This document shows, in pieces, positions 57,101-64,000 of a DNA stretch of 64,000 nucleotides. How positions within the stretch are numbered: position 1 is the first letter of the stretch; each line of letters begins with the position of its first letter. Source of the DNA: Streptomyces sp. Je 1-369. Its GTDB lineage: Bacteria; Actinomycetota; Actinomycetes; Streptomycetales; Streptomycetaceae. Where the stretch lies: NCBI RefSeq assembly GCF_026810505.1, contig NZ_CP101750.1, positions 6,381,501-6,445,500 on the forward strand. Direction: 5' to 3'. The position numbers and the translations under genes were made by a program. The notes below the pieces were generated by a model. That model ran no database searches, had not been told where the DNA came from, and was given only the letters and a program-made list of their open reading frames with translations.

Positions 57101-58129
57101 TTCGATGATCGTCACGCCCTGCAGCCCCTCCGGCGCGGCGAACGCGGACGTCGGCGGCACCATCCCGCCGTCGAGTACGACCACGAGGTGAGGCTGGTCG
57201 AGCACGGGCTGGCCGTCACGGCTGAACCGCGGCCGCCCGTCGAGACGGTCGGCGAGGAGTTGTTCCAGCTCACCGAGGTCGTCGCCGAAGAGCCGCCGCG
57301 CGCCGGCGCCGTCGACCTGCCCCGGCAACTGGCAGTGGGGAAGCCACTTCGTCCAGTCCCACCGCCCGACGGCGCCTGGGGCGGCGACCACCGCGATCAC
57401 CAGGTCCTCCGGGCCGTGCAGGGTGGCCAGTTGGGCGACCAGCGAGCGCGCCGTGCCCTGCGCCGACTCCGGCTCTCCGGATACCGTCAAGTGGTAGAAG
57501 GCGCGCATCGAGACCGCGACCGGCAGCCCGTCCAGCGAGCTGTGCACGGCGAGGAACTGCTGCATCGCCCCCGCCGCCAGCGGCTCCAGCTCATCGACCG
57601 GCGCCGTCTCGGGGGCGACCAGGGGAGTGGCCAGTTGCTGCGGCCCCAGACCCACCCGCGCCTGCCCGAAGTCCCGGTCCCCGATGCGGCGTTCCCACAC
57701 CCGGCTCCCCTCGGCGACCACCGACCACAGCTGCTCCGGGGCGGGGTGCAGATAGAACTGGGCGTCGCGTTGCTTCAGGGCGGTGCGCCGCACCGTACGC
57801 CGAGTCTGTGCCAGGTATTTGAGGTAATCGCGGCGCACGTCCGCCATTTGCCCCTGCGTACCGCGCCGGTACCTGACGATCTGGGCGACGACCATCGCGA
57901 CCGTCGACACCAGCATCACCACACCCATGATCCGCATGAAGGGATGGGCGTTCGGCGACGCGAAGAAGAAGACCACCGACGACCCCATGCCGAGCGTCGG
58001 CAGGACCTGCATCAGCACGCCCTCCTGCTGCCCGCGCGGAAGCTCCGGCGGAGGCGCCAATTGCAGCGCGTCATGGGGCACTTCGGGCGGCAGGGAGCGC
58101 GGCGGGCGCTTGATGACGATCTGACTCAC
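54170..58129 (-). CDS. eccC: Type VII secretion ATPase EccC (three FtsK/SpoIIIE domains)
   Basis: The ESX motor, 1319 residues in one chain. Two membrane helices lie at about residues 45-90 (TLGMGSSVVFFFASPN...VVMLVSTVAMVVAQIV). Domain 1 has GATGSGKSELLRTL near residue 473 and a full Walker B LVLVIDEFSELL. Domain 2 has GGPQSGKSTLLRTL near 830 with VFLVIDGWGSF. Domain 3 has GESESGKTNLLRLI near 1115 with LFVIIDDYELV. Only domain 1 keeps the Asp-Glu pair, in line with other EccC proteins where it is the active ATPase and the others bind substrates. Start GTG at 58129. Divergent from eccD. Confidence 0.95.
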   Translation of the reverse strand: MSQIVIKRPPRSLPPEVPHDALQLAPPPELPRGQQEGVLMQVLPTLGMGSSVVFFFASPNAHPFMRIMGVVMLVSTVAMVVAQIVRYRRGTQGQMADVRRDYLKYLAQTRRTVRRTALKQRDAQFYLHPAPEQLWSVVAEGSRVWERRIGDRDFGQARVGLGPQQLATPLVAPETAPVDELEPLAAGAMQQFLAVHSSLDGLPVAVSMRAFYHLTVSGEPESAQGTARSLVAQLATLHGPEDLVIAVVAAPGAVGRWDWTKWLPHCQLPGQVDGAGARRLFGDDLGELEQLLADRLDGRPRFSRDGQPVLDQPHLVVVLDGGMVPPTSAFAAPEGLQGVTIIEVVSGELDEPRGGLSVVARPGKLLLESTGGVAYEGVPDTLSLPAAEALARQLAPLRMGGGDDDEPLLANLDFTDLLNLGDAGSVDVTRTWRPRSTAERLRVPIGVGEDGRPVMLDLKEAAQEGMGPHGLCVGATGSGKSELLRTLVLGLAVTHSSETLNFVLADFKGGATFAGMSDMPHVAAVITNLSDDLTLVDRMGDAIRGELQRRQELLRSAGNYANMHDYEKARAAGAPLAPLASLVLVIDEFSELLTAKPDFIDMFIQIGRIGRSLGVHLLLASQRLEEGKLRGLDTYLSYRVGLRTFSASESRTALGVPDAYHLPSVPGSGYLKFGTDEMTRFKAAYVSGVYRAGGADPASTQLPIDRRPALFTAAPVAATYTAPDTGQLRASSRREDDALADTVLDVVVRRLEGQGVPAHQVWLPPLDEAPTLDQLMPRLVVSAERGLHAGDYTRPGGLVVPLGLVDKPFEQKREVLYSDFSGAAGNMVVVGGPQSGKSTLLRTLITSFALTHTAHEVQFYCLDFGGGGLASVSDLPHVGGVASRLDPERVRRAVAEVAGVLNRREAFFRANGIDSITTYRRQRAAGQLPGEAWGDVFLVIDGWGSFKNDYEMLEGVVNDIAGRGLGYGVHVVVSASRYMEVRAALKDQMLGRLELRLGDVMDSEFDRKVAMNVPAGVPGRGQVPEKLHFMTAMPRVDSSPDPAALSDATAQLVETVKGNWHGPAAPTVRLLPRKLPADQLPKGFEFPQHGVAIGIDETNLEPVFVDFETDPFFLVFGESESGKTNLLRLIAKQIAERYTPAQARIVVGDYRRTMLEAVSADHLLEYAPMASAMDVHMNAIATFMEKRAPKPDITPQQLRDRSWWNGPELFVIIDDYELVATNSTNPLSVLVEHLPFARDVGVKFIIARSSAGASRSMYEAFMQRVKELGAQGVLLSGDPSEGDILGNVRARPMPPGRGTFVSRKRGTALIQVGRLPDHY

Positions 58130-58293
58130 CGGAGCATCAATCCCCCCTATGCGGACGGACAGTTCCGTACCGCTGCCTCAATCGGTGCGGTCTCCCTCCG
58201 CACCCGGGTGATCCTATGTGCAGGCACTGACAGGGCGTAGCGGTAGGGTGACGCCCGCACGGTGCGCAACCGCGAATCAGGGGGTCATCAAAG

Positions 58294-59763
58294 GTGAGTT
58301 CGCCCGCAGCGACCGGTTTCTGCAGGGTCACTGTTGTCGCGCCCGACAGCCGTATCGATGTCGCTCTTCCGGAGGACATCGCCGTGGCCGACATCTATCC
58401 GGAGGTTCTCCGGCTGACTCGCCAGACCCAACCGGCGGGCACCCCGACCGGTTACAACCTCGTACGCCAGAACGGCACCGTTCTGGACAGCGCCCGGACG
58501 CTCGCCGCCCAGCGGGTCCTCGATGGCGAGATGCTCAGCCTGCGGCCCTTCGCCATGTCGCTGCCGCCTGCCGTGTACGACGACGTCGCGGACGCGGTCG
58601 CCTCCGCCGTGGTCCAGGACCGCAGGCTGTGGAGAGACGCGCTGCTGCGTGGCGCCGGCCTGACCGGGAGCTTCCTGGTCCTCCTCCTGATGGCCTTCGT
58701 GCTCTGGTTCGCCGACCCGGTGCGCCACGACATGCACGGCCTGCCCGGCATCCTCGCGGGCGGCGTGGGCCTGCTCCTCACCGCCTTCGCCGGCGTACGC
58801 CTGCGTGTTTATGAGGACCGTGCCGTCGGCGCGGTCCTGGGCCTCGCCGCCCTGCCGCTCCTCCTCGTCGCCGGATCCGGAATCGTCGCCCCGGACGCGG
58901 GTCAAGGACCCGGACGACTGCAGTTCCTGCTCGGCTGCGTCACCGTGCTGGTGGCATCGGTCCTGCTCGTCGTCGTCTCCCCGGGCAGCGACGCACCCTT
59001 CGTGGCCGCCACGTTCCTGGCGGCGGCCGGCGCTCTGGCGACCTTCGTCGCGGTCATCACCGAAGCTTCGGCAACGGACGCCGCCGCCGTCACCGCCCCG
59101 GTGACCATCGCCCTCGTCGCGTTCCTCCCGGGCCTGTCCTCCCGGTTCGCCAGGCTGCCCATCGGGTACGCCTCGCCGCGGAGCTCCGTACAGGAGGACT
59201 TCGACGCCGACCTGAATCCGAGCGTCGACCCCGGCCCGCTCGACGCGGCCCGGATCGCGGCCCAGGCCCGGCGCGGCCACGAGCTGCTGCTCGGCCTCGT
59301 CGCGGGATCGGCCTGCACCGTCGTGGGGTCCGCCGTCGTCCTCGGCTTCTCGGGGGACGTCTGGGGGCAGCTCCTGGCGCTTGCCGCGGGCCTCGCCATG
59401 CTGCTCCGGGCCCGCCTCTTCCGCTACACCTCGCAGGTCGTGTGCGCGCTCGTGGCGGGCATCGCCGCCATCGCCCTCCTACTCATCGGCCTGGCCCTGA
59501 ACCCGCCGGGCGACGCCCTGCGGGAGCTGCTCCTGCACGGCGACCACGGTCCCCTGGAACTGCGCGCGGTCTGGCTCACGGCCGCCATCGCGCTGGGATG
59601 CGCCCTGCTGACGGCCATCGCGTTGATCATTCCGGCGAAGGGGCTCTCGCCCTTCTGGGGCCGTTTCCTCGACCTCACGGAATCGGCGATACTGCTCTCT
59701 CTGGTCCCGCTGTGCCTCGCCGTGCTCGACGTCTACAGCGCCGCTCGCTCCCTGACCAGCTGA
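58294..59763 (+). CDS. eccD: Type VII secretion integral membrane protein EccD
   Basis: Membrane channel-ring component of ESX. The N-terminal 100 residues form a ubiquitin-like domain (CRVTVVAPDSRIDVALPEDI). About eleven hydrophobic helices follow, such as GSFLVLLLMAFVLWF, VLVASVLLVVVS and AAIALGCALLTAIALIIPA. Length is 489, usual for the family. The GTG at 58294 follows AGGGGG, spaced about 11 bases. It is divergent from eccC over 164 bases, so one region may control both. Confidence 0.94.
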   Translation: MSSPAATGFCRVTVVAPDSRIDVALPEDIAVADIYPEVLRLTRQTQPAGTPTGYNLVRQNGTVLDSARTLAAQRVLDGEMLSLRPFAMSLPPAVYDDVADAVASAVVQDRRLWRDALLRGAGLTGSFLVLLLMAFVLWFADPVRHDMHGLPGILAGGVGLLLTAFAGVRLRVYEDRAVGAVLGLAALPLLLVAGSGIVAPDAGQGPGRLQFLLGCVTVLVASVLLVVVSPGSDAPFVAATFLAAAGALATFVAVITEASATDAAAVTAPVTIALVAFLPGLSSRFARLPIGYASPRSSVQEDFDADLNPSVDPGPLDAARIAAQARRGHELLLGLVAGSACTVVGSAVVLGFSGDVWGQLLALAAGLAMLLRARLFRYTSQVVCALVAGIAAIALLLIGLALNPPGDALRELLLHGDHGPLELRAVWLTAAIALGCALLTAIALIIPAKGLSPFWGRFLDLTESAILLSLVPLCLAVLDVYSAARSLTS

Positions 59764-59772
59764 GCGGGGGCC

Positions 59773-59803
59773 TTGCCCGGCAGCCCCAGGTCGCCCCGGG
59801 CAA
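59773..59803 (+). terminator. Possible terminator after eccD
   Basis: TTGCCCGG and CCGGGCAA form an 8-base stem with a 15-base loop, 10 bases after the eccD stop. Confidence 0.5.
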
Positions 59804-60003
59804 ACCCCCCACAAGCAGACTGGTACCCTGTGAAACGACCGTCTGTATGCGCACCCCGAATCCCCAAGGGATCCGGACCCCGGGCCCGCAAGGACCCGGA
59901 ACCGCGCCCGACGGCTCATCCCAGCCTCCCGAGTCACGGAAGCCCCCCTGAGATGTAAACCAGGGGCACTCGGAGGCACTCGAAGACATCACGAGGAGTA
60001 CGC

Positions 60004-60291
60004 GTGTCGCTCGACGCCGCTACGAAGAAGCAGATCATGACCGAGTTCGGCCAGAAGGAGGGCGACACCGGCTCCCCCGAGGTTCAGGTGGCGCTGCTCT
60101 CTCGCCGCATCTCCGACCTGACCGAGCACCTCAAGACCCACAAGCACGACCACCACTCCCGTCGTGGTCTGCTGATCCTGGTCGGTCAGCGTCGCCGCCT
60201 GCTGCAGTACCTGGCCAAGAAGGACATCCAGCGCTTCCGTGCGCTGGTCGAGCGCCTGGGCATCCGCCGCGGCGCGGCGGGCGCCAAGTAA
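60004..60291 (+). CDS. rpsO: 30S ribosomal protein S15
   Basis: Primary 16S rRNA-binding protein, 95 residues. The S15 motifs are complete: [32 protein letters not shown] and [12 protein letters not shown]. The GTG at 60004 follows ACGAGGAG. The 240-base leader upstream must carry its promoter and any S15 autoregulatory site, but I could not define either. It lies upstream of pnp, the standard arrangement. Confidence 0.97.
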   Translation: MSLDAATKKQIMTEFGQKEGDTGSPEVQVALLSRRISDLTEHLKTHKHDHHSRRGLLILVGQRRRLLQYLAKKDIQRFRALVERLGIRRGAAGAK

Positions 60292-60300
60292 GACGGCGTG

Positions 60301-60346
60301 AAGGGAGCGGTTCCCACTCGAAGCAATCGAAGGGGGCCGCTCCCTT
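60301..60346 (+). terminator. Hairpin after rpsO
   Basis: AAGGGAGCGG pairs with CCGCTCCCTT over a 26-base loop; the right arm is followed by TGCT. It lies 9 bases after the rpsO stop and can act as terminator or processing site between rpsO and pnp. Confidence 0.7.
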
Positions 60347-60569
60347 TGCTGTACGTGCGCGGTGTCGCCGACCCTTTGTAGTCTGGTGACACACGCACGT
60401 CCCCGCGGGTGAGGAAAACCCCGGGGCGGCGGGAACGACGCAAGAACGAAAACCCCCACGAGGGAGAGGCGCACCAGCCGCCGCCGGTCCTCGGTAGTGG
60501 CCCCCGGGAGACATCCCCGGGTGCTTCGATCGAAGACCGGCCCGCACCTACGGCGCGCTTCTCCACACC

Positions 60570-60611
60570 GTCCCGGTCCACGCACGAGGCGTGGACGCAG
60601 ATGAACGGGAC
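60570..60611 (+). other. Stacked hairpin in the pnp leader, RNase III site candidate
   Basis: GTCCACGC (60576-60583) and GCGTGGAC (60589-60596) form an inner stem. GTCCCG (60570-60575) and CGGGAC (60606-60611) can form an outer stem. The rpsO-pnp spacer of Streptomyces coelicolor is known to be cut by RNase III; this structure is the best candidate here. The 388-base gap also holds the 8-bp repeats at 60648-60671. Confidence 0.5.
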
Positions 60612-60647
60612 ACCGCCCCGGTCCACACGGGACCTGGGCGGGACGAC

Positions 60648-60671
60648 GACACGTAGACACGTAGACACGTA
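60648..60671 (+). repeat. Three 8-bp tandem repeats before pnp
   Basis: GACACGTA occurs three times in a row, ending at the ribosome binding site GGAG of pnp. Confidence 0.85.
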
Positions 60672-60679
60672 GGAGAACA

Positions 60680-62896
60680 GTGGAGAACGAGACCCACTAC
60701 GCCGAGGCTGTTATCGACAACGGCACGTTCGGCACCCGCACCATCCGCTTCGAGACGGGTCGGCTGGCCAAGCAGGCCGCCGGCTCCGCCGTGGCGTACC
60801 TGGACGACGACACCATGGTGCTGTCGGCCACCACCGCTTCCAAGCGGCCCAAGGACCAGCTCGACTTCTTCCCCCTGACGGTGGACGTCGAGGAGCGGCA
60901 GTACGCCGCCGGCAAGATCCCCGGTTCGTTCTTCCGTCGTGAGGGTCGCCCCTCCGAGGACGCGATCCTGACCTGCCGCCTGATCGACCGCCCGCTGCGT
61001 CCTTCCTTCCGCAAGGGCCTGCGCAACGAGATCCAGATCGTCGAGACGATCATGGCGCTCAACCCCGACCACCTGTACGACGTGGTCGCGATCAACGCCG
61101 CCTCCTGCTCCACGCAGCTGGCCGGCCTGCCCTTCTCGGGCCCGATCGGCGGCACTCGCGTGGCGCTCATCAAGGGCCAGTGGGTCGCCTTCCCGACGCA
61201 CACCGAGCTCGAGGACGCCGTCTTCGACATGGTCGTCGCCGGTCGCGTCCTCGAGGACGGCGACGTCGCGATCATGATGGTCGAGGCCGAGGCCACCGAG
61301 AAGACCATCCAGCTGGTCAAGGACGGCGCCGAGGCCCCGACCGAAGAGGTCGTCGCCGCTGGTCTGGAAGCCGCGAAGCCCTTCATCAAGGCCCTCTGCA
61401 AGGCCCAGTCGGACCTCGCCGCGAAGGCCGCCAAGCCGACCGGCGAGTTCCCGGTCTTCCTGGACTACGAGGACGACGTCCTCGAGGCCCTGACCGCCGC
61501 GGTCAAGACCGAGCTCGCCCAGGCGCTCACCATCGCCGGCAAGCAGGAGCGCGAGGCCGAGCTGGACCGCGTCAAGGAGATCGCCTCCGAGAAGCTGCTC
61601 CCGCAGTTCGAGGGCCGCGAGAAGGAGATCTCCGGTGCCTACCGCGCGCTGACCAAGAAGCTGGTCCGCGAGCGCGTCATCAAGGACAAGGTCCGCATCG
61701 ACGGCCGCGGCGTCACGGACATCCGTACGCTGGCCGCCGAGGTCGAGGCCATCCCGCGCGTGCACGGTTCGGCGCTGTTCGAGCGTGGCGAGACCCAGAT
61801 CCTGGGCGTCACCACCCTCAACATGCTCCGCATGGAGCAGCAGCTCGACACCCTCTCCCCGGTGACGCGCAAGCGCTACATGCACAACTACAACTTCCCG
61901 CCGTACTCGGTCGGCGAGACCGGCCGCGTCGGTTCGCCGAAGCGCCGCGAGATCGGCCACGGCGCGCTCGCCGAGCGCGCGATCGTGCCGGTGCTCCCCT
62001 CGCGCGAGGAGTTCCCGTACGCGATCCGTCAGGTCTCCGAGGCCCTCGGTTCCAACGGCTCGACGTCCATGGGCTCGGTCTGCGCCTCGACGATGTCGCT
62101 GCTGAACGCCGGTGTGCCGCTGAAGGCCGCCGTCGCCGGTATCGCCATGGGCCTGATCTCCCAGGAGATCGACGGCCAGACGCACTACGTCGCCCTCACC
62201 GACATCCTCGGTGCGGAGGACGCGTTCGGTGACATGGACTTCAAGGTCGCCGGTACGAAGCAGTTCGTGACCGCGCTCCAGCTCGACACCAAGCTCGACG
62301 GCATCCCCGCCTCGGTCCTGGCCGCCGCGCTGAAGCAGGCCCGCGACGCGCGTCTGCACATCCTCGACGTGATGAACGAGGCCATCGACGTTCCGGACGA
62401 GATGTCCCCGAACGCGCCGCGCATCATCACCGTCAAGATCCCGGTGGACAAGATCGGTGAGGTCATCGGCCCCAAGGGCAAGATGATCAACCAGATCCAG
62501 GAGGACACCGGCGCCGACATCACGATCGAGGACGACGGCACCATCTACATCGGTGCCGCGCAGGGCTCGCAGGCCGAGGCCGCGCGCGCCACGATCAACG
62601 GCATCGCCAACCCGACCATGCCGGAGGTCGGCGAGCGCTACCTGGGTACGGTCGTCAAGACCACCACCTTCGGTGCGTTCGTGTCCCTGATGCCGGGCAA
62701 GGACGGTCTGCTGCACATCTCGCAGATCCGCAAGCTCGCCGGTGGCAAGCGCGTGGAGAACGTCGAGGACGTCCTCGGTGTGGGCCAGAAGGTCCAGGTC
62801 GAGATCGCCGAGATCGACTCCCGCGGCAAGCTCTCCCTCATCCCCGTCATCGAGGGTGAAGAGGACGACGACAAGAAGGACGACACCGACAAGTGA
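60680..62896 (+). CDS. pnp: Polyribonucleotide nucleotidyltransferase (PNPase)
   Basis: Phosphorolytic 3'-5' exoribonuclease; in Streptomyces it also makes RNA 3' tails. Two RNase PH domains flank a helical linker: the first has [20 protein letters not shown], the second [16 protein letters not shown] and [17 protein letters not shown] domain ([20 protein letters not shown]) and an S1 domain ([20 protein letters not shown]) follow. Length is 738. The GTG at 60680 follows GGAG. It overlaps the next gene by GTGA. Confidence 0.97.
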   Translation: MENETHYAEAVIDNGTFGTRTIRFETGRLAKQAAGSAVAYLDDDTMVLSATTASKRPKDQLDFFPLTVDVEERQYAAGKIPGSFFRREGRPSEDAILTCRLIDRPLRPSFRKGLRNEIQIVETIMALNPDHLYDVVAINAASCSTQLAGLPFSGPIGGTRVALIKGQWVAFPTHTELEDAVFDMVVAGRVLEDGDVAIMMVEAEATEKTIQLVKDGAEAPTEEVVAAGLEAAKPFIKALCKAQSDLAAKAAKPTGEFPVFLDYEDDVLEALTAAVKTELAQALTIAGKQEREAELDRVKEIASEKLLPQFEGREKEISGAYRALTKKLVRERVIKDKVRIDGRGVTDIRTLAAEVEAIPRVHGSALFERGETQILGVTTLNMLRMEQQLDTLSPVTRKRYMHNYNFPPYSVGETGRVGSPKRREIGHGALAERAIVPVLPSREEFPYAIRQVSEALGSNGSTSMGSVCASTMSLLNAGVPLKAAVAGIAMGLISQEIDGQTHYVALTDILGAEDAFGDMDFKVAGTKQFVTALQLDTKLDGIPASVLAAALKQARDARLHILDVMNEAIDVPDEMSPNAPRIITVKIPVDKIGEVIGPKGKMINQIQEDTGADITIEDDGTIYIGAAQGSQAEAARATINGIANPTMPEVGERYLGTVVKTTTFGAFVSLMPGKDGLLHISQIRKLAGGKRVENVEDVLGVGQKVQVEIAEIDSRGKLSLIPVIEGEEDDDKKDDTDK

Positions 62897-64000
62897 CGTC
62901 GCGTAGCACCACGACGACGGCCCGCACCTCTTCGGAGGCGCGGGCCGTCGCCCGTACCCAAACCCTCATCAAGGGCGAGAACGGCATCGGCACCGTCCGC
63001 AGGACGACCCTCCCGGGCGGCCTGCGCGTCGTCACGGAGACCCTGCCGTCCGTGCGCTCGGCCACCTTCGGCATCTGGGCCAACGTCGGCTCCCGCGACG
63101 AGACCCCCTCCCTGAACGGCGCCACGCACTACCTGGAGCACCTCCTCTTCAAGGGCACAAAGAAGCGCAGTGCCCTCGACATCTCCGCCGCGCTCGACGC
63201 GGTCGGCGGCGAGATGAACGCCTTCACGGCGAAGGAGTACACGTGCTACTACGCGCGCGTGCTCGACACGGACCTGCCCCTCGCCATCGACGTCGTCTGC
63301 GACATGCTGACGGGCTCCCTCATCCTTCAGGAGGACGTCGACGCGGAGCGTGGCGTCATCCTCGAAGAGATCGCGATGACCGAGGACGACCCGGGCGACT
63401 GCGTGCACGACCTGTTCGCGCACACGATGCTCGGCGACACGCCTCTCGGGCGCCCGGTCCTCGGCACGGTCGACACGATCAACAGCCTCAACGCCGACCG
63501 AATCCGCCGCTTCTACAAGAAGCACTACGACCCGACCCACCTGGTGGTCGCGGCCGCGGGCAACGTGGATCACAACAAGGTCGTACGCCAGGTCCGCGCC
63601 GCCTTCGAGAAGGCCGGCGCCCTCCGGAACACCGACGCGACCCCGATGATCCCGCGCCAGGGCTCACGTACCCTGCGCACCTCAGGCCGCGTCGAGGTCG
63701 TCAACCGCAAGACCGAGCAGGCCCACGTCATCCTCGGCATGCCGGGCCTGGCCCGCACCGACGACCGCCGCTGGGCCCTGGGCGTGCTCAACACGGCCCT
63801 GGGCGGCGGCATGTCGTCCCGCCTCTTCCAGGAGGTACGGGAGAAGCGCGGCCTGGCCTACAGCGTGTACTCGTACACGTCGGGCTTCGCCGACACCGGC
63901 CTCTTCGGTGTGTACGCGGGCTGCCGCCCCAGCCAGGTGCACGACGTCCTGAAGATCTGCCGCGACGAGCTCGACCAGGTCGCGGAGCACGGTCTGACGG
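62893..64000 (+). CDS. M16 family zinc peptidase, C-terminal part outside window
   Basis: The first 369 codons of a processing-peptidase-like metalloprotease; the frame is still open at base 64000. The inverted zinc motif HYLEH has His79, Glu82 and His83, and the third ligand region is [18 protein letters not shown]. The second-half motif [13 protein letters not shown] is also visible. The start GTG at 62893 overlaps the pnp stop by 4 bases. Linkage of this peptidase with pnp is common in actinobacteria and Bacillus. Confidence 0.93.
   Translation, partial: MTSRSTTTTARTSSEARAVARTQTLIKGENGIGTVRRTTLPGGLRVVTETLPSVRSATFGIWANVGSRDETPSLNGATHYLEHLLFKGTKKRSALDISAALDAVGGEMNAFTAKEYTCYYARVLDTDLPLAIDVVCDMLTGSLILQEDVDAERGVILEEIAMTEDDPGDCVHDLFAHTMLGDTPLGRPVLGTVDTINSLNADRIRRFYKKHYDPTHLVVAAAGNVDHNKVVRQVRAAFEKAGALRNTDATPMIPRQGSRTLRTSGRVEVVNRKTEQAHVILGMPGLARTDDRRWALGVLNTALGGGMSSRLFQEVREKRGLAYSVYSYTSGFADTGLFGVYAGCRPSQVHDVLKICRDELDQVAEHGLT

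Noticed and set aside
59764..60003. Promoter or S15 binding site in the rpsO leader
   Set aside because: TGGTACCCT at about 59821 looks like a -10 element but has no suitable -35 partner, and no S15 binding structure could be drawn with confidence.
60548..62716. Minus-strand open frame opposite pnp
   Set aside because: It is an Asp/Leu/Gly-rich shadow with no family features; PNPase is clear on the plus strand.

Overview
The window is a high-GC actinobacterial chromosome segment, almost certainly from a Streptomyces. The grounds are codon use, the many GTG and TTG starts with ATGA/GTGA overlaps, and a conserved core order: dxr, rseP-type protease, ispG, proS, rimP-nusA-ylxR-infB-rbfA-truB-ribF, a type VII (ESX) secretion locus, then rpsO-pnp and an M16 peptidase. 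No rRNA, tRNA, CRISPR array or intact transposase was seen.

1-9.4 kb: the tail of an SDR oxidoreductase, a long acyl-CoA dehydrogenase, a decayed chloramphenicol-phosphotransferase-like relic, a SecA paralogue without the C-terminal zinc tail, then two isoprenoid genes (dxr, ispG) around a site-2 protease. 9.4-10.6 kb is a gene-free GC-rich block of about 100-bp degenerate repeats and two perfect G-quadruplex motifs.

10.6-28.1 kb: two GNAT acetyltransferases and proS. A convergent kinase-like gene lacks the kinase catalytic residues, and next to it lie a ferritin-like protein and a lipoprotein. Then comes the transcription/translation operon (rimP, nusA, ylxR, infB, DUF503, rbfA, truB). A 1178-residue fusion of a trypsin-like domain, a P-loop NTPase and helical repeats, with both active sites degenerate, sits between truB and ribF.

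28.4-34.5 kb: a five-gene peptide ABC importer (oppABCDF type) on the minus strand, its genes nearly all overlapping by 4 bp.

34.9-59.8 kb: a complete Streptomyces-type ESX locus with an EspI-like ATPase, eccE, eccB, mycosin, a beta-propeller membrane protein, two WXG100 proteins, eccC and eccD. Embedded at 46.9-51.9 kb is a segment of clearly lower GC. It holds a second mycosin, a small helical partner protein, a 701-residue WXG-like cargo candidate and a lipoprotein, bordered by a decayed duplicate of a DUF397 gene. This module is the best candidate for an under-described secreted effector or conflict system.

59.8-64 kb: rpsO and pnp, separated by a hairpin-rich spacer, then an M16 peptidase that runs off the window.
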